Assembly: GCA_040754075.1 (NCBI GenBank)
Contig: JBFMDH010000002.1
Span: 186,001 to 250,000, forward strand
Source: Acidobacteriota bacterium
GTDB lineage: Bacteria; Acidobacteriota; Blastocatellia; UBA7656
Length of the DNA stretch: 64,000 nt
Reading direction: 5' to 3'
The notes below the pieces were generated by a model. The model was not told where the DNA came from. It did no database searches and saw only the letters and a list, made by a program, of their open reading frames with translations. The translations under genes were made by a program, and so were the position numbers. Shown one piece after another: positions 8,171-17,615 of this stretch (within the stretch, counting starts at the first letter, position 1; each line of letters begins with the position of its first letter).

Positions 8171-9673
8171 TCATGGAGTTTTGAGTAACCAACGCTGCTT
8201 CTCGCCCTGTGGGTCGAACCTGACGAGGGTGGCGAAACTGCTACCGACCGCCGAAAGGACAAGCGGAGTTTTCGCGTTGAGAATCGCCTTCGGACTGATG
8301 CGCCAACTGCCGTCGGCAAGCTGGTCGAAACGCCAGAGCTGTTCGGGGCCTCCGGTGAAGCCAGGTAAGACGACCAACTCCGCGCCATCAGTCGCCGCCA
8401 ATGTCCGATTTGTTCCGGCAATGGTGATTTTGAAATAGGGTGAGCCAAGGTAGCCGCCCACGCTCGTGACTGGCTCAATCGTCCACTTCTGCTGCGCCTG
8501 ACACAAGTAGTTGGCCAGACGAGCATCAATGTTGCCCGCCGGCCATTTCGGCGAAACCTCTGCGACATCTTGTATCGGAATGGGTTTGCCGGTGCCTGCG
8601 AAGATTCCACCTCCAGTACCAGGCGGGACTGCGTTACTGCCGGTGACTCCTGGCGGCGGCACTCGTCTCACGGGACTGCCGCCAACGGGAAATCCTTCCA
8701 CGGCAAGCTCAAGCACCGTGCCGGTGCGCAGAGATTCGATCTGGTAGGTCCCGCCCTTAAGGTTTTCACCGGCGACGGGCCAACCGTCTTTCCAAAGCAA
8801 AGGGCGAATGTCGAGCACGCTAGCGCCGCCCAGGTCCAGGTCGGCTTCGTAGTGAAGTGAAAATCTCTGCACTCCATCGCCGAGATCGAACAGTCCGAAA
8901 TGGCCGGGGCCAATCACACGTCCAGATGAGCCAACGAAAAGCTTGCCCCCGCCTTGAATCATGTCCACGCCCAGGTTGTCTAGGAAAGGACCCGTGACCT
9001 TCTTCGCGCGACCGGCGCGGATGTTATAGCCCGAGTCGGCGCCCCTGCAACAACTGCCATGCGTGACCAATAGGTAATGCCATCCGTCGTGGTAAATAAT
9101 GATTGAGGCTTCGCTATTGATTGCAATGTTGCGGGGCTTTTCATTGGGGTTGAGGCGCTTGCCGGTTTTGGGGTCAAGCTCCAAGAGCCGGATGTAGCCG
9201 AAATAGGAGCCGTAGGTGAGCCACAGCCTTTTGGTGGTGGGATCAAGAAAAACGCCCGGATCAATGGCGTTGCAGTCTTCGATGCCGTCCGAAGACGCCA
9301 CGACGCCGCCCTCTTCCCATTTGTAGTCAGGCGAAGCAGAGTCGAGGGTTTTGTTCGTGAGCAGGTTGATGTCCGCCTTCGTCGGCGCGCTGTTGGCGGC
9401 GATATACAGAAAATAGCGGTCGCCGATGTGAATCACGTCTGGGGCCAGTCCGCGTCGCGGAAGTTGTGCGCCCCGCCGCCAACTCCAACCATCATCAGAG
9501 ACGAGTGCGGTACCACCTGTGCCATAGGTGTAGAACTTGCCTTCGCAGAAAATAATGGTGGAAGGATCATGAATTCGGATTTCGCCGTTGAGCGCGAAGA
9601 CCAATGATTCCTGAGCCCATGCCGTTGTCAACCAGATGAAGAGGGCTGCCGCTAAAGTATTTTTCATAGCCAT
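8171..9673 (-). CDS. Secreted GH43 arabinan endo-1,5-alpha-L-arabinosidase-like enzyme with ricin-type tail
   Basis: 500 residues. A signal peptide ends near Ala20. The five-bladed propeller of GH43 follows: the catalytic base is Asp36 in IHDPST, the second Asp is in AIDPGVFLD, and the catalytic acid is the Glu of NSEASII; GHFGLF supplies a conserved His. The C-terminal third holds repeated QxW-like motifs (QQKWTIEP, EQLWRFDQ, KQRWLLK), as in ricin B-type sugar-binding domains. The predicted job is hydrolysis of arabinan or arabinose side chains of xylan outside the cytoplasm. Its start codon overlaps the stop of the upstream esterase (TAATG), so the two are translationally coupled. Precise specificity within GH43 cannot be fixed by eye. 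Confidence 0.83.
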   Translation of the reverse strand: MAMKNTLAAALFIWLTTAWAQESLVFALNGEIRIHDPSTIIFCEGKFYTYGTGGTALVSDDGWSWRRGAQLPRRGLAPDVIHIGDRYFLYIAANSAPTKADINLLTNKTLDSASPDYKWEEGGVVASSDGIEDCNAIDPGVFLDPTTKRLWLTYGSYFGYIRLLELDPKTGKRLNPNEKPRNIAINSEASIIIYHDGWHYLLVTHGSCCRGADSGYNIRAGRAKKVTGPFLDNLGVDMIQGGGKLFVGSSGRVIGPGHFGLFDLGDGVQRFSLHYEADLDLGGASVLDIRPLLWKDGWPVAGENLKGGTYQIESLRTGTVLELAVEGFPVGGSPVRRVPPPGVTGSNAVPPGTGGGIFAGTGKPIPIQDVAEVSPKWPAGNIDARLANYLCQAQQKWTIEPVTSVGGYLGSPYFKITIAGTNRTLAATDGAELVVLPGFTGGPEQLWRFDQLADGSWRISPKAILNAKTPLVLSAVGSSFATLVRFDPQGEKQRWLLKTP

Positions 9674-10749
9674 TATTTACAGTTATTTCCAAAGCATAGA
9701 TTCTTGCTGAAGAACGGCAGGACGTGGTTCTGGAAACGAACCGCCACCGCGCTTGTATGAGTGCCTTGATACACTTCAAAACTGTTCATGACCCCGTATT
9801 TATCGAGCACATCATGCAGTTTGCCTGTATCAACACGTAAGCCGTCCTTGTCACCTACATCCAGTGAAATCGCACGATACTGGCGGAGATTGCCAATGTA
9901 CTGATCAATGAAGGCTAACGGTGCGTTCGCCGCCCATTTGGCCAGAACATCCGGCTGTGGCTGACCATCTTTGACAGGCAAGTCAAGGTACAGTGGAGGG
10001 TTCTTCGGATTGGGTGACCAGGCAGCGGCGCTGGCTAACTGCGCGCGGGCCATAAACGGCAGCCTGGCCGAATCTTCGGGCGTCTTTACTGCCTCCAGCG
10101 CCTTCGCCATTTCCGGATTCGGCGGCCCCGCTTGTCGCGGAGATAAGCAGCAGGGACTCATGATGTAGAGGCTACCAAACACATCCGCATGCTTTATGCC
10201 GATGCGCGTCGCGCCATACCCTCCCATGGAATGTCCTACCAGTCCGCGAGCCAGCCGGTTTGGAATCGTCCGGTAATGCGCGTCAATATAAGAGACCACA
10301 TCATGCGAAATAAAATTCTCGAAATCCCCTGTGGTAATCGAACTTGAATACATCGAACCGTTATGAATGGTCTTGGAATCGGGCAGCACGACAATCATCT
10401 CTTTAGCGCCCTGCGCGAAAGCGCCCTCAATGGTTTGCGGCACATGAATTTCCTTACTCCATTGTTCAGCGCCGATGGAATAACCATGCAAAGCATAGAC
10501 GACCGGGTAGCGCCGCGACTTTTCCCTGGCGTAGCTCGGCGGCAGAAATACGATTACCTCGCGGTCAACGGCATCGCCCTCCAGGTTGCCCTCAAGGGCT
10601 GTTCCATGGATTTTAATGTGTTCCACTGTCACAAGCTTTGCACCGGGCACTACCGGAGGCACTTCGGTTTGCACCTGTGCCAGCAACGGCAATGCGAACG
10701 CAACAATGATTATCAGTATGATGATGTGCAAGAATTTGGTAATGGTCAT
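9673..10749 (-). CDS. Secreted CE1-like esterase (esterase D/feruloyl esterase fold)
   Basis: 358 residues with a hydrophobic signal segment (residues 5-24). The alpha/beta-hydrolase core shows the REVIVFLPPSY strand, YPVVYALHGYS for the oxyanion region, the nucleophile elbow GHSMGGYG (Ser near 173) and a late GTHTSAV with the probable catalytic His. This is the putative-esterase (PF00756) family that includes feruloyl and acetylxylan esterases of CE1. It sits between the beta-xylosidase (17 bp away) and the arabinanase-like gene (overlapping stop/start), so removal of feruloyl or acetyl groups from arabinoxylan is the likely role. Other members cleave quite different esters, so the substrate is an inference. 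Confidence 0.8.
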   Translation of the reverse strand: MTITKFLHIIILIIIVAFALPLLAQVQTEVPPVVPGAKLVTVEHIKIHGTALEGNLEGDAVDREVIVFLPPSYAREKSRRYPVVYALHGYSIGAEQWSKEIHVPQTIEGAFAQGAKEMIVVLPDSKTIHNGSMYSSSITTGDFENFISHDVVSYIDAHYRTIPNRLARGLVGHSMGGYGATRIGIKHADVFGSLYIMSPCCLSPRQAGPPNPEMAKALEAVKTPEDSARLPFMARAQLASAAAWSPNPKNPPLYLDLPVKDGQPQPDVLAKWAANAPLAFIDQYIGNLRQYRAISLDVGDKDGLRVDTGKLHDVLDKYGVMNSFEVYQGTHTSAVAVRFQNHVLPFFSKNLCFGNNCK

Positions 10750-10766
10750 TTTTTCTCTCTTGAAAA

Positions 10767-12404
10767 CTAAGGCGCGGCGGAGAATTCACGCTCGCAATAT
10801 TCAAAGTAATCGAAATCAGCCGGGTGCCCTGTGCCCGCAGCATCCTGACAGCACATCCCGACAAACGCTCCGGTGAAATTTGCAGCCGTGGGCGGACCTG
10901 CCTCATCGGACACGATGCTGGCGTCGAACTGTTCCGGCAACCACTGCCACTCGCCACTATCCAAGCGAAAGGCGAAGCGCAACCGCTCGTAATCCACCTC
11001 CACCCGCAGGTGTACGGGCACATCCGTAATGATAGGAACCGGCGCAGTGAACATGTCAGGCAACTCAGGGTGACAGGTCATCACGCAAAGATGTTTGCCG
11101 ACAACCTCATCCATTGAAATATACAGGTAATGAAACTTGGAGCCGTTGTAGTAGCAGATCAGCCCGGCCTGTTGCTGGTAGTGTTGCGGCTCGAACTCAA
11201 GGGACGTCGCGGCGCTGTAGCAGTGCGATTGTTGTCGCCGCGCGACAAGCGCCTGGCGAAACAGGCTGCCGGTCGACTCGCGCCCGAACAGACGCAAGTA
11301 GCCGGGACGCGCCGTCAGGCTGAACAACTCATCAGTCCACGGCGAGCGCAGCCATTGAAATTCAATGGGAAGCGTCGGGCTGTCGAAATCTTCGCGCGTT
11401 GGCACGGGCGGGAATGAGTGCGGCGGCAACTTTGGCGCTGCCGTTTCGCGCTGCGGAAAGGCGTCGCGGTCCTCTGTGTATAACCAACCGTCCGCGCCCC
11501 ATATCATGCGTTGAATTGCCGTTTCGCGTCCGAGCGTGCAGCGACCGCGATTTTTCAGCGGGCGACCACAGAGATAGACCATGTAGGTCTCGCCTTGTTG
11601 CGTCTCAACAAGGTCAGCATGCCCTGCGCGTTGCAGTTCCGCGTCGGGGCGGTTGCGCGCTGTCAGGATATAAGTATCCGGGTGCAGTTCATACGGCCCC
11701 AGCAACTCACGCGAGCGTGCCATCGTCACCGTGTGCCCCCAACCCGTACCGCCTTCGGCTGTGATGAGATAATAATAGTCGTTGCGCTTGTACAGGTGCG
11801 GCGCTTCGGTAAAGCCGATGGCTGTTCCTGTGAAGATGTTGTGCCGCTCGCCAATCAACCGGCATTCTACAGGCGAATACTCTTGCAGCGCGATACCGCC
11901 GAACCGGTTTTTGCCTGGCCTGTGGTCCCAGAGCATGTTGACCAGATATTTTCGCCCGTTTGTATCGTGAAACAAGGACGGGTCGAAACCGCTGCTGTTC
12001 AAATAGACCGGGTCGGACCACACACCATCAATTGTCGGCGAGGTCACCAGGTAGTTGTGCATGTCGCGCAAGCCCGCGCCCACTGCGCCCAGATGTGAGG
12101 TGCGCCCGTAGCGTTTGACGTCTGTGTAAATCAAATAGAACAACCCGTCGTCATATGTCAGGCAGGGCGCCCACACGCCGCAGGAATCCGGGTCACCAAG
12201 CATATTCAACTGACTCGGACGGTTCAGGGGGCGCGAAAGCAACCGCCAGTGCACGAGGTCGCGGGAGTGGTGAATCTGCACGCCGGGAAACCACTCAAAC
12301 GTCGAGGTGGCGACGTAATAATCATCACCCAAGCGCACAATCGAAGGGTCGGGATTGAACCCGCGGAGGATGGGGTTTTGAATCATTGTCATTGAGCTGC
12401 TCAT
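10767..12404 (-). CDS. GH43 beta-xylosidase (XynB-like), probably cytoplasmic
   Basis: About 545 residues, the usual size of GH43 beta-xylosidases with a C-terminal beta-sandwich. The N-terminal propeller starts NPILRGFNPDPSIVR, with the catalytic base Asp; SGFDPSLF holds the second Asp and GFTEAPHLY the catalytic Glu. The C-terminal half (SLTARPGYLRLFGR, AGLICYYNG) is the XynB-type accessory sandwich. There is no signal peptide, so it should act on xylo-oligosaccharides taken up by the neighbouring MFS protein. A TTG at 12422 would overlap the MFS stop, but the ATG at 12404 is chosen because AAGGAA lies about 7 bases before it. Together with the xylonate dehydratase it connects hydrolysis to oxidative pentose catabolism. 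Confidence 0.85.
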   Translation of the reverse strand: MSSSMTMIQNPILRGFNPDPSIVRLGDDYYVATSTFEWFPGVQIHHSRDLVHWRLLSRPLNRPSQLNMLGDPDSCGVWAPCLTYDDGLFYLIYTDVKRYGRTSHLGAVGAGLRDMHNYLVTSPTIDGVWSDPVYLNSSGFDPSLFHDTNGRKYLVNMLWDHRPGKNRFGGIALQEYSPVECRLIGERHNIFTGTAIGFTEAPHLYKRNDYYYLITAEGGTGWGHTVTMARSRELLGPYELHPDTYILTARNRPDAELQRAGHADLVETQQGETYMVYLCGRPLKNRGRCTLGRETAIQRMIWGADGWLYTEDRDAFPQRETAAPKLPPHSFPPVPTREDFDSPTLPIEFQWLRSPWTDELFSLTARPGYLRLFGRESTGSLFRQALVARRQQSHCYSAATSLEFEPQHYQQQAGLICYYNGSKFHYLYISMDEVVGKHLCVMTCHPELPDMFTAPVPIITDVPVHLRVEVDYERLRFAFRLDSGEWQWLPEQFDASIVSDEAGPPTAANFTGAFVGMCCQDAAGTGHPADFDYFEYCEREFSAAP

Positions 12405-12418
12405 CGCACGTTCCTTCT

Positions 12419-13699
12419 TCAAACCTCGACCGCTTCGGCCGTCTCTACATCTGCTTTAACCACGATCCACAAGATCACTGCGCCGATAATATCCAGCAGG
12501 CCAAGACAAATGAAGAATGGGGTGTAGCCGATCTTCAGCACCAACGCACCGATCAGCAGTGAAAAGATTAGCAGCCCGGCGTTGCCGAATGTACCAGCCA
12601 TTCCGGCAACCGTTGCCACTTCGTTCTTCTTGAACAAATCCGAAGACATGGTGATAACGGTCACCGACAAAGTTTGATGGGCGAAACCGGCAAGGCTGAG
12701 CAAAGCAATTGCGGCATACGGGCTTTCGACGAAACCGACGAAACCGACGCCAAGCATCAGGAAGGCACCGAGCGTGAAGGCGGCGCGCCGGGCGTTGAGG
12801 AGGTTGATGCGCCAGTATTTTTGCAGCCACAAACTGAACGTTCCGCCAAACAGGCAGCCGATGTCCGCCGCTAGAAACGGCAGCCACGCAAAGAGCGCGA
12901 TCTGTTTCAAGTCCCAGCCGCGTGTCTGTGACAGGTAGAGCGGCATCCAGAATGTCAGCGTCCCCCACGTCGGGTCGGCCAAAAATCGCGGCAGCGCAAT
13001 GCCCCAGAAGTTGCGCCGTCGCACGAGCGAGGGCACCGAAGGTCGCTTTCCGTCGTGTCGCAAATGCTGCTCCTGCCCGGCAGCGATGTAATCGAATTCC
13101 GCCGGCGAGAGCGCCGGGTGTTTCTCCGGTGGATGATAGAGCCAAAGCCATACCGCTACCCAGACCAGCCCCAATGCACCTGTCAACACGAATGCCGACT
13201 GCCAGTTGTACTGCAAAATCGCCCACGCGACGAGTGGAGGAGCGAGCATCGAGCCGAAGGAAGCGCCAATGTTATAAACGCCCCCTGCCAGCCCGCGCTC
13301 TTTAGCCGGGAACCACTCCGCCGTCGCCTTCATCCCAGCAGGATTCGCCGAGCCTTCGGCAAGCCCCAGCAGTCCACGTAGACCCGCTAGCACTTGCCAG
13401 TTGTGCGCCAGTCCGTGCGCCATGCTGATGAGCGACCAGGCGACGGCGAAGAGCGCATAGCCGATCTTCAGCCCGATTACATCCAGCACGTAGCCGCAGA
13501 GCGGTTGCAGCATGATGGCACCCTGAAATGTGCCGACCACCCACGAATATTGTTGTTCGCCGATGTTCAGGTCTTTCAGCAGCGTCGGCGCGGCCACCGA
13601 GAGCGTGCTGCGTGTCAGGTAATTGATAATCGAGCCAAGCATAACAAGCCCGATCATCCACCACCGCAGTCCTCTGATTTTAGACATTGCCATCCCCAT
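12419..13699 (-). CDS. MFS transporter, ACS/ExuT-like (sugar acid or oligosaccharide uptake)
   Basis: 426 residues with 12 predicted membrane helices. The first helix and loop (RWWMIGLVMLGSIINYLTRSTLSVAAPTLL) and the block GLAEGSANPAGMKATAEWFP are characteristic of the anion:cation symporter branch that includes hexuronate and galactonate transporters. It is the first gene of the six-gene leftward island operon, 14 bp before the beta-xylosidase start. Three in-frame ATGs exist (13699, 13693, 13687); the last is best placed after GGGGA, so the true start may be 13687. The operon suggests xylonate, glucuronate-bearing or xylo-oligosaccharide uptake across the inner membrane, but the family does not fix the substrate. 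Confidence 0.85.
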   Translation of the reverse strand: MGMAMSKIRGLRWWMIGLVMLGSIINYLTRSTLSVAAPTLLKDLNIGEQQYSWVVGTFQGAIMLQPLCGYVLDVIGLKIGYALFAVAWSLISMAHGLAHNWQVLAGLRGLLGLAEGSANPAGMKATAEWFPAKERGLAGGVYNIGASFGSMLAPPLVAWAILQYNWQSAFVLTGALGLVWVAVWLWLYHPPEKHPALSPAEFDYIAAGQEQHLRHDGKRPSVPSLVRRRNFWGIALPRFLADPTWGTLTFWMPLYLSQTRGWDLKQIALFAWLPFLAADIGCLFGGTFSLWLQKYWRINLLNARRAAFTLGAFLMLGVGFVGFVESPYAAIALLSLAGFAHQTLSVTVITMSSDLFKKNEVATVAGMAGTFGNAGLLIFSLLIGALVLKIGYTPFFICLGLLDIIGAVILWIVVKADVETAEAVEV

Positions 13700-13783
13700 C
13701 CGTTACTTTGCGCAACCCTGTAAATTCTGGTTACCTCGCCCAGCCTTATCAAAAAATTTACTGTGCTTGCATACCGAAATCAC

Positions 13784-13812
13784 ATCCTCGTTTCGTAGAG
13801 TTGCTGTGTCAA
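13784..13812 (-). promoter_or_regulatory. Possible promoter of the MFS-to-dehydratase operon
   Basis: On the minus strand a perfect TTGACA (13807-13812) is followed after 17 bp by GAGGAT (13784-13789), a poor -10 match. It lies between the receptor terminator and the MFS start, where an operon promoter is needed. An activator might compensate for the weak -10. Confidence 0.3.
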
Positions 13813-13868
13813 CCGAGCCTGGAGATGCAGTATAATCGGCGGTCATCCGGGAGTTAAACCCCAGGCTG

Positions 13869-13910
13869 AAAAAATGGTGAGCCTGCCACTGGCGCAGCAA
13901 GGCTCACCAT
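13869..13910 (-). terminator. Rho-independent terminator of the island TonB-dependent receptor
   Basis: Perfect 10-bp arms (ATGGTGAGCC 13874-13883 and GGCTCACCAT 13901-13910), read leftward, are followed by TTTTTT. The hairpin is about 57 bases past the receptor stop. It separates the receptor transcript from the downstream enzyme operon. Confidence 0.85.
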
Positions 13911-13967
13911 CAGGATAATCAACACAGTACTGGTCACTGTCGCCGGTGTTTGATTTGCGTCTGAGTG

Positions 13968-16900
13968 TCAGAACGAATACTTCAGTCCAAGTTGAAGCTG
14001 ACGCATCGGGATAGCCGTTGTGCTGATAACGCCAAAGCCTTGATGCGCAGCATTGGCAGGCGCTCCCGGAAATGCCGGTCCCGCAAGGATGTTGCCATTC
14101 GGAGCACCCCAGACAGGATGATTGAACACATTGAATGCTTCCAGCCGAAATTGTATGGCATGGTTTTCGTTGTAAGGCATGGTAAATCGTTTCGCCAGTG
14201 CCGCATCAATGGCTTGGAAATGCGGTGTGAGCATGGTATTGCGTCCGACATTGCCAAAGGTTCCCTGGGGTGACACGATAAATGACGCGGGGTCGAACCA
14301 TCGTGAGGGTGAACGGTTTGCCGCATAGCCATTTCCTACCCCGGAGTAGCTGGGGCGGTCGGGTAATGGGTTATTAGTACCGGCATTATTGATGCCAATG
14401 GTGAGGGTCTGCGGAACACCGCTCTGAATCGTCAGGTTCGTGCTGAACTGCCACCCGCCAACAAACCCATGGACGACTGAGTTGGTAACACTCAGGGGTT
14501 TGCCTTTGCCTATCGGCAGTTCATAGACCGTTCCGAGAACCCAACGATGGCGTACATCGAAGGAAGACAATCCTCGCTCGCAACGCAAGCAACTACTGTC
14601 TTGTGGAAAGAGGGTGTCGAGTCCTTGCGTACGGGTGCCGCTGGCATTGTCAATTGACTTGGCATAGGTGTAACTGGTGTTCAAGCTAATCCCCTCGCCA
14701 AAGCGCCGGGTCAGTTTCACACTTCCAGAGTTGTAGCTTGCGTTGAAACCATCGTTGACATAAGAGATGATCCCAAAATTGGCATACGGGCGGCGTGAAT
14801 TAATGCTATTTAAGGGGCCGGGCAGCGCTTGGTTGACGTTTTGGAAGCCATAGAGGTGATGGCTTTGCGATCCCAGATAACCAGCTTCTACCAACCAGTT
14901 GACACTGAGTTGCCGTTGCACGCTCAGCAGGTACTGTATGGTGTAGGGAGTCGCGTGACTGTAAGCGGCTGTCAACGCAAACGGCGGTGGAACTTGCACA
15001 AAGCTTCCGCTGCCGCCGGGAATCGCATTGCTCCAGGTAACCGGATTGGCGGGCGTAGAAGTGAGGTCTACGCGAGCTGCGATATTACGAGCCATGTCAA
15101 AGTACACAGAGTTGGCGATGTCTTCCATGTAGAAGATGCCAAAACCAGCGCGGATCACAGTTTTATCATCGGGCGAGTAGGCAATGCCAAGGCGCGGAGC
15201 GAAGCTCTTATATTTAGTTTCCTTGAGGGCATTGTTCAGACCGCCGCCACAGACCGCTTTCGTGCTGGTCCAACGGATACTCAATCCCTCATACGGATCC
15301 GTGCAACCCTTGCCCTGCCGCACGAAATACGGCCAATCTGCTTCCGGCACATTCGCATTAAACTGAATCTTGGGTACATAAACAGCGAAATAGTTGCCCA
15401 GCGTATTGGTGAAAGGCGGCGTCAGTTCGTAACGCAAGCCGAGCGACAGCGTCAGCTTGGGAGTAACCTTCCAAGTGTCATCAATAAACGTATGAAAGAC
15501 ATTACGCTGGAATTTCGCATCGGCAATGGCGGCGGCATTGGTGGAGACAAAAATTCTCCCGAGCAGGAATTCGGCAAAGGAAAAGCCCCCGCTTCCATTG
15601 ACAGGATTCCTGGTTGCGTTTGCCTGAAAAGTAAACACCCCGCGTGAGAACTGGTTGCCTACCTGATTGAAATTTTGCCGACTGTACTCGCCGCCGAAGG
15701 CGAAAGTATGTTTGCCATGGATCCAGGACAACTTATCGACGAATTGCAGGTAGTTGTTATTGTTGGCAAATGGCCCGTCATTGGCGTCACCAATCGCGGT
15801 AAACCCGCCTCCGTTAAATACCACGTTGGGAATTCCCCAAGTGATGGGATCGCCCGGTTTTTGGTTCGGAATGCCGATTTCGGAAACCACATCCAAGTTA
15901 CCGGCGCTCAGAGTGCCAAGTGAGTTAAAGAAACGTGTATAGCCGACACGCGCGTCGTTGACCAGGTTCGGTGTTAAAGTCCGGGTGTTCGAGCCGGTAT
16001 ATTGTTTGTAGTTGGTCAAAACCTTTGTTCCCGCCAGATTTAAACCTTGCGTGGAGGTGTTTTCGTCGCCCCAGTTGTATCGTCCCATCCACTGCGACTT
16101 CGGCGACTCGATGAAGTCAACTCTTACAACAAATCCGTAGCGGTCGAAAGGCTGGGAACTGGTCTGCGCATAGTTGTTGGTTGTAAGCGTACTGGCGGAA
16201 TTGTAGTACTTCAAAAACTTCAGCGAAATCGGATCCAACCGATTGCTGGGAATGATGTTGCCCGGAAAGGGCTGCCCGGTGTTCGGGTCGTAGATGATCG
16301 TCGAGGGCAGCAACTCGCTGAAGTCACCGGAAAACATCTTGGCAGTCGGAACCGTAAAAGTATTCAACACGCTTTGTCTACGACGCAACGCCTCATAATT
16401 GGTCATGAAGAATAGTTTGTCGCGCCCGTTGAACAAGCCAGGGATGCGTATCGGCCCGTCCAGCTCAAAGCCGTAGTCGTTCCATTTGAACGGATTCTTC
16501 GGTTTGGCGGTGGTGAATTGGTACTGCTTGGCGTCCAGAGCGTCATTTCGGTGAAATTCAAAAAGCGCGCCATGGTAGAGGTTACCGCCAGATTTGGTGA
16601 GTACGTTCACTTGTGTGCTTTGATGCCCATACTCTGCCGGATAGACACCGATTTGAACCTTGAACTCCTGAATCGCATCAATCGATGGCAGGGCAACGTA
16701 GGTATTGAAGTTCACGTCCAGGTTGTTGACACCGTCGAGTGTGTAGTAATTGTAGAATATGCGCTGCCCACCGACCGATATGGCTTGCTGAGCGCGTTCG
16801 CCGCCTTGCCGGGCACCCGCTTGCCCCGCCGCAGGCGCGAGGACGTTGGCGTTGGGCGAAAGCGCGACGAGATTCAGATATTGTCGTCCATTCAGCGGTA

Positions 16901-17339
16901 ACTCCGTGACAATCTTGTTTTCTATCACGGTGCCGACTGTCGTGTTTTCGGAGTTGAGCAGTGCGCTGGTGCTGGTGATTGCTACCATTTCGCTGACCTG
17001 TCCGACTTCCATCGTCACATCCAACCGTGCTGACTGCTGAACTTCGAGCCTGATGTTATCAAGCCGCGCCGTTTTGAAACCCGATTGTTCGACTTTCAAT
17101 TCATAGACACCGGGCAGCAGCGAGGGGAAGGCATAAAGCCCTTCGCTGTTGGTTATGGTCTTGCGCATAGCGCCGGTGGCTTTGTTCGTAACCGTCACGT
17201 TGGCACCCACCACCGCCGCACCTGAAGTATCACTCACCAGACCCGTTATATCACCATTGGTTTGTGCATTACAGGTGGCGGACAACACGTAAAGCATCGC
17301 CACACTGCCCAGCATAAGAAGTACAGAACGCAATCTCAT
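13968..17339 (-). CDS. TonB-dependent receptor, Oar-like, with carboxypeptidase-regulatory-like domain (island copy)
   Basis: About 1123 residues. A signal peptide ends near CNAQ. Residues about 30-110 form a carboxypeptidase-regulatory-like beta-sandwich (DITGLVSDTSGAAVVGANVTV). The plug follows, with the conserved ELPLNGRQYLNLV block, then a long beta-barrel ending in an aromatic Phe (LGLKYSF), the usual outer-membrane insertion signal. These receptors bring oligosaccharides or other large ligands across the outer membrane using TonB energy. The frame opens 14 codons earlier, but the ATG at 17339 is chosen because GGAGGA precedes it. It is divergent from the regulator at 17616 and is followed by its own terminator. 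No SusD partner is present, consistent with the Oar type. The ligand is probably an arabinoxylan product, inferred from its neighbours. Confidence 0.9.
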   Translation of the reverse strand: MRLRSVLLMLGSVAMLYVLSATCNAQTNGDITGLVSDTSGAAVVGANVTVTNKATGAMRKTITNSEGLYAFPSLLPGVYELKVEQSGFKTARLDNIRLEVQQSARLDVTMEVGQVSEMVAITSTSALLNSENTTVGTVIENKIVTELPLNGRQYLNLVALSPNANVLAPAAGQAGARQGGERAQQAISVGGQRIFYNYYTLDGVNNLDVNFNTYVALPSIDAIQEFKVQIGVYPAEYGHQSTQVNVLTKSGGNLYHGALFEFHRNDALDAKQYQFTTAKPKNPFKWNDYGFELDGPIRIPGLFNGRDKLFFMTNYEALRRRQSVLNTFTVPTAKMFSGDFSELLPSTIIYDPNTGQPFPGNIIPSNRLDPISLKFLKYYNSASTLTTNNYAQTSSQPFDRYGFVVRVDFIESPKSQWMGRYNWGDENTSTQGLNLAGTKVLTNYKQYTGSNTRTLTPNLVNDARVGYTRFFNSLGTLSAGNLDVVSEIGIPNQKPGDPITWGIPNVVFNGGGFTAIGDANDGPFANNNNYLQFVDKLSWIHGKHTFAFGGEYSRQNFNQVGNQFSRGVFTFQANATRNPVNGSGGFSFAEFLLGRIFVSTNAAAIADAKFQRNVFHTFIDDTWKVTPKLTLSLGLRYELTPPFTNTLGNYFAVYVPKIQFNANVPEADWPYFVRQGKGCTDPYEGLSIRWTSTKAVCGGGLNNALKETKYKSFAPRLGIAYSPDDKTVIRAGFGIFYMEDIANSVYFDMARNIAARVDLTSTPANPVTWSNAIPGGSGSFVQVPPPFALTAAYSHATPYTIQYLLSVQRQLSVNWLVEAGYLGSQSHHLYGFQNVNQALPGPLNSINSRRPYANFGIISYVNDGFNASYNSGSVKLTRRFGEGISLNTSYTYAKSIDNASGTRTQGLDTLFPQDSSCLRCERGLSSFDVRHRWVLGTVYELPIGKGKPLSVTNSVVHGFVGGWQFSTNLTIQSGVPQTLTIGINNAGTNNPLPDRPSYSGVGNGYAANRSPSRWFDPASFIVSPQGTFGNVGRNTMLTPHFQAIDAALAKRFTMPYNENHAIQFRLEAFNVFNHPVWGAPNGNILAGPAFPGAPANAAHQGFGVISTTAIPMRQLQLGLKYSF

Positions 17340-17535
17340 TTTCACATTTCCTCCAGTCAAAGATGTGCCACAGCCTGTCAATCTGCAAAGGACTTGATAT
17401 GGATTTGATTTAAATTATCCGAGAGCCAGCGGAACCGGTATCACATTGACCAACTGAATCTCGCAATGTGATCTGGCAAAATTTCTAAATGGAAAGCACT
17501 AAAGTTATACTCCCCCTAAAATTGCCATACAAGTA

Positions 17536-17582
17536 TTGGAACGTTATTAAACGTTTGCTAACATATCTTTGAACGGTTCCAA
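17536..17582. promoter_or_regulatory. Inverted repeat in the divergent receptor/regulator intergenic region
   Basis: TTGGAAC (17536-17542) and GTTCCAA (17576-17582) form perfect 7-bp arms. Between them lie AACGTT repeated twice and GAACGGTTCC, so several related half-sites are packed in 47 bases. The site is 34 bases before the regulator start and in the 276-bp gap (17340-17615) shared with the receptor. It is a candidate operator for the neighbouring regulator. Confidence 0.4.
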
Positions 17583-17615
17583 CCTTGGTAATTATCTAAA
17601 GATTAAGAGACACTT

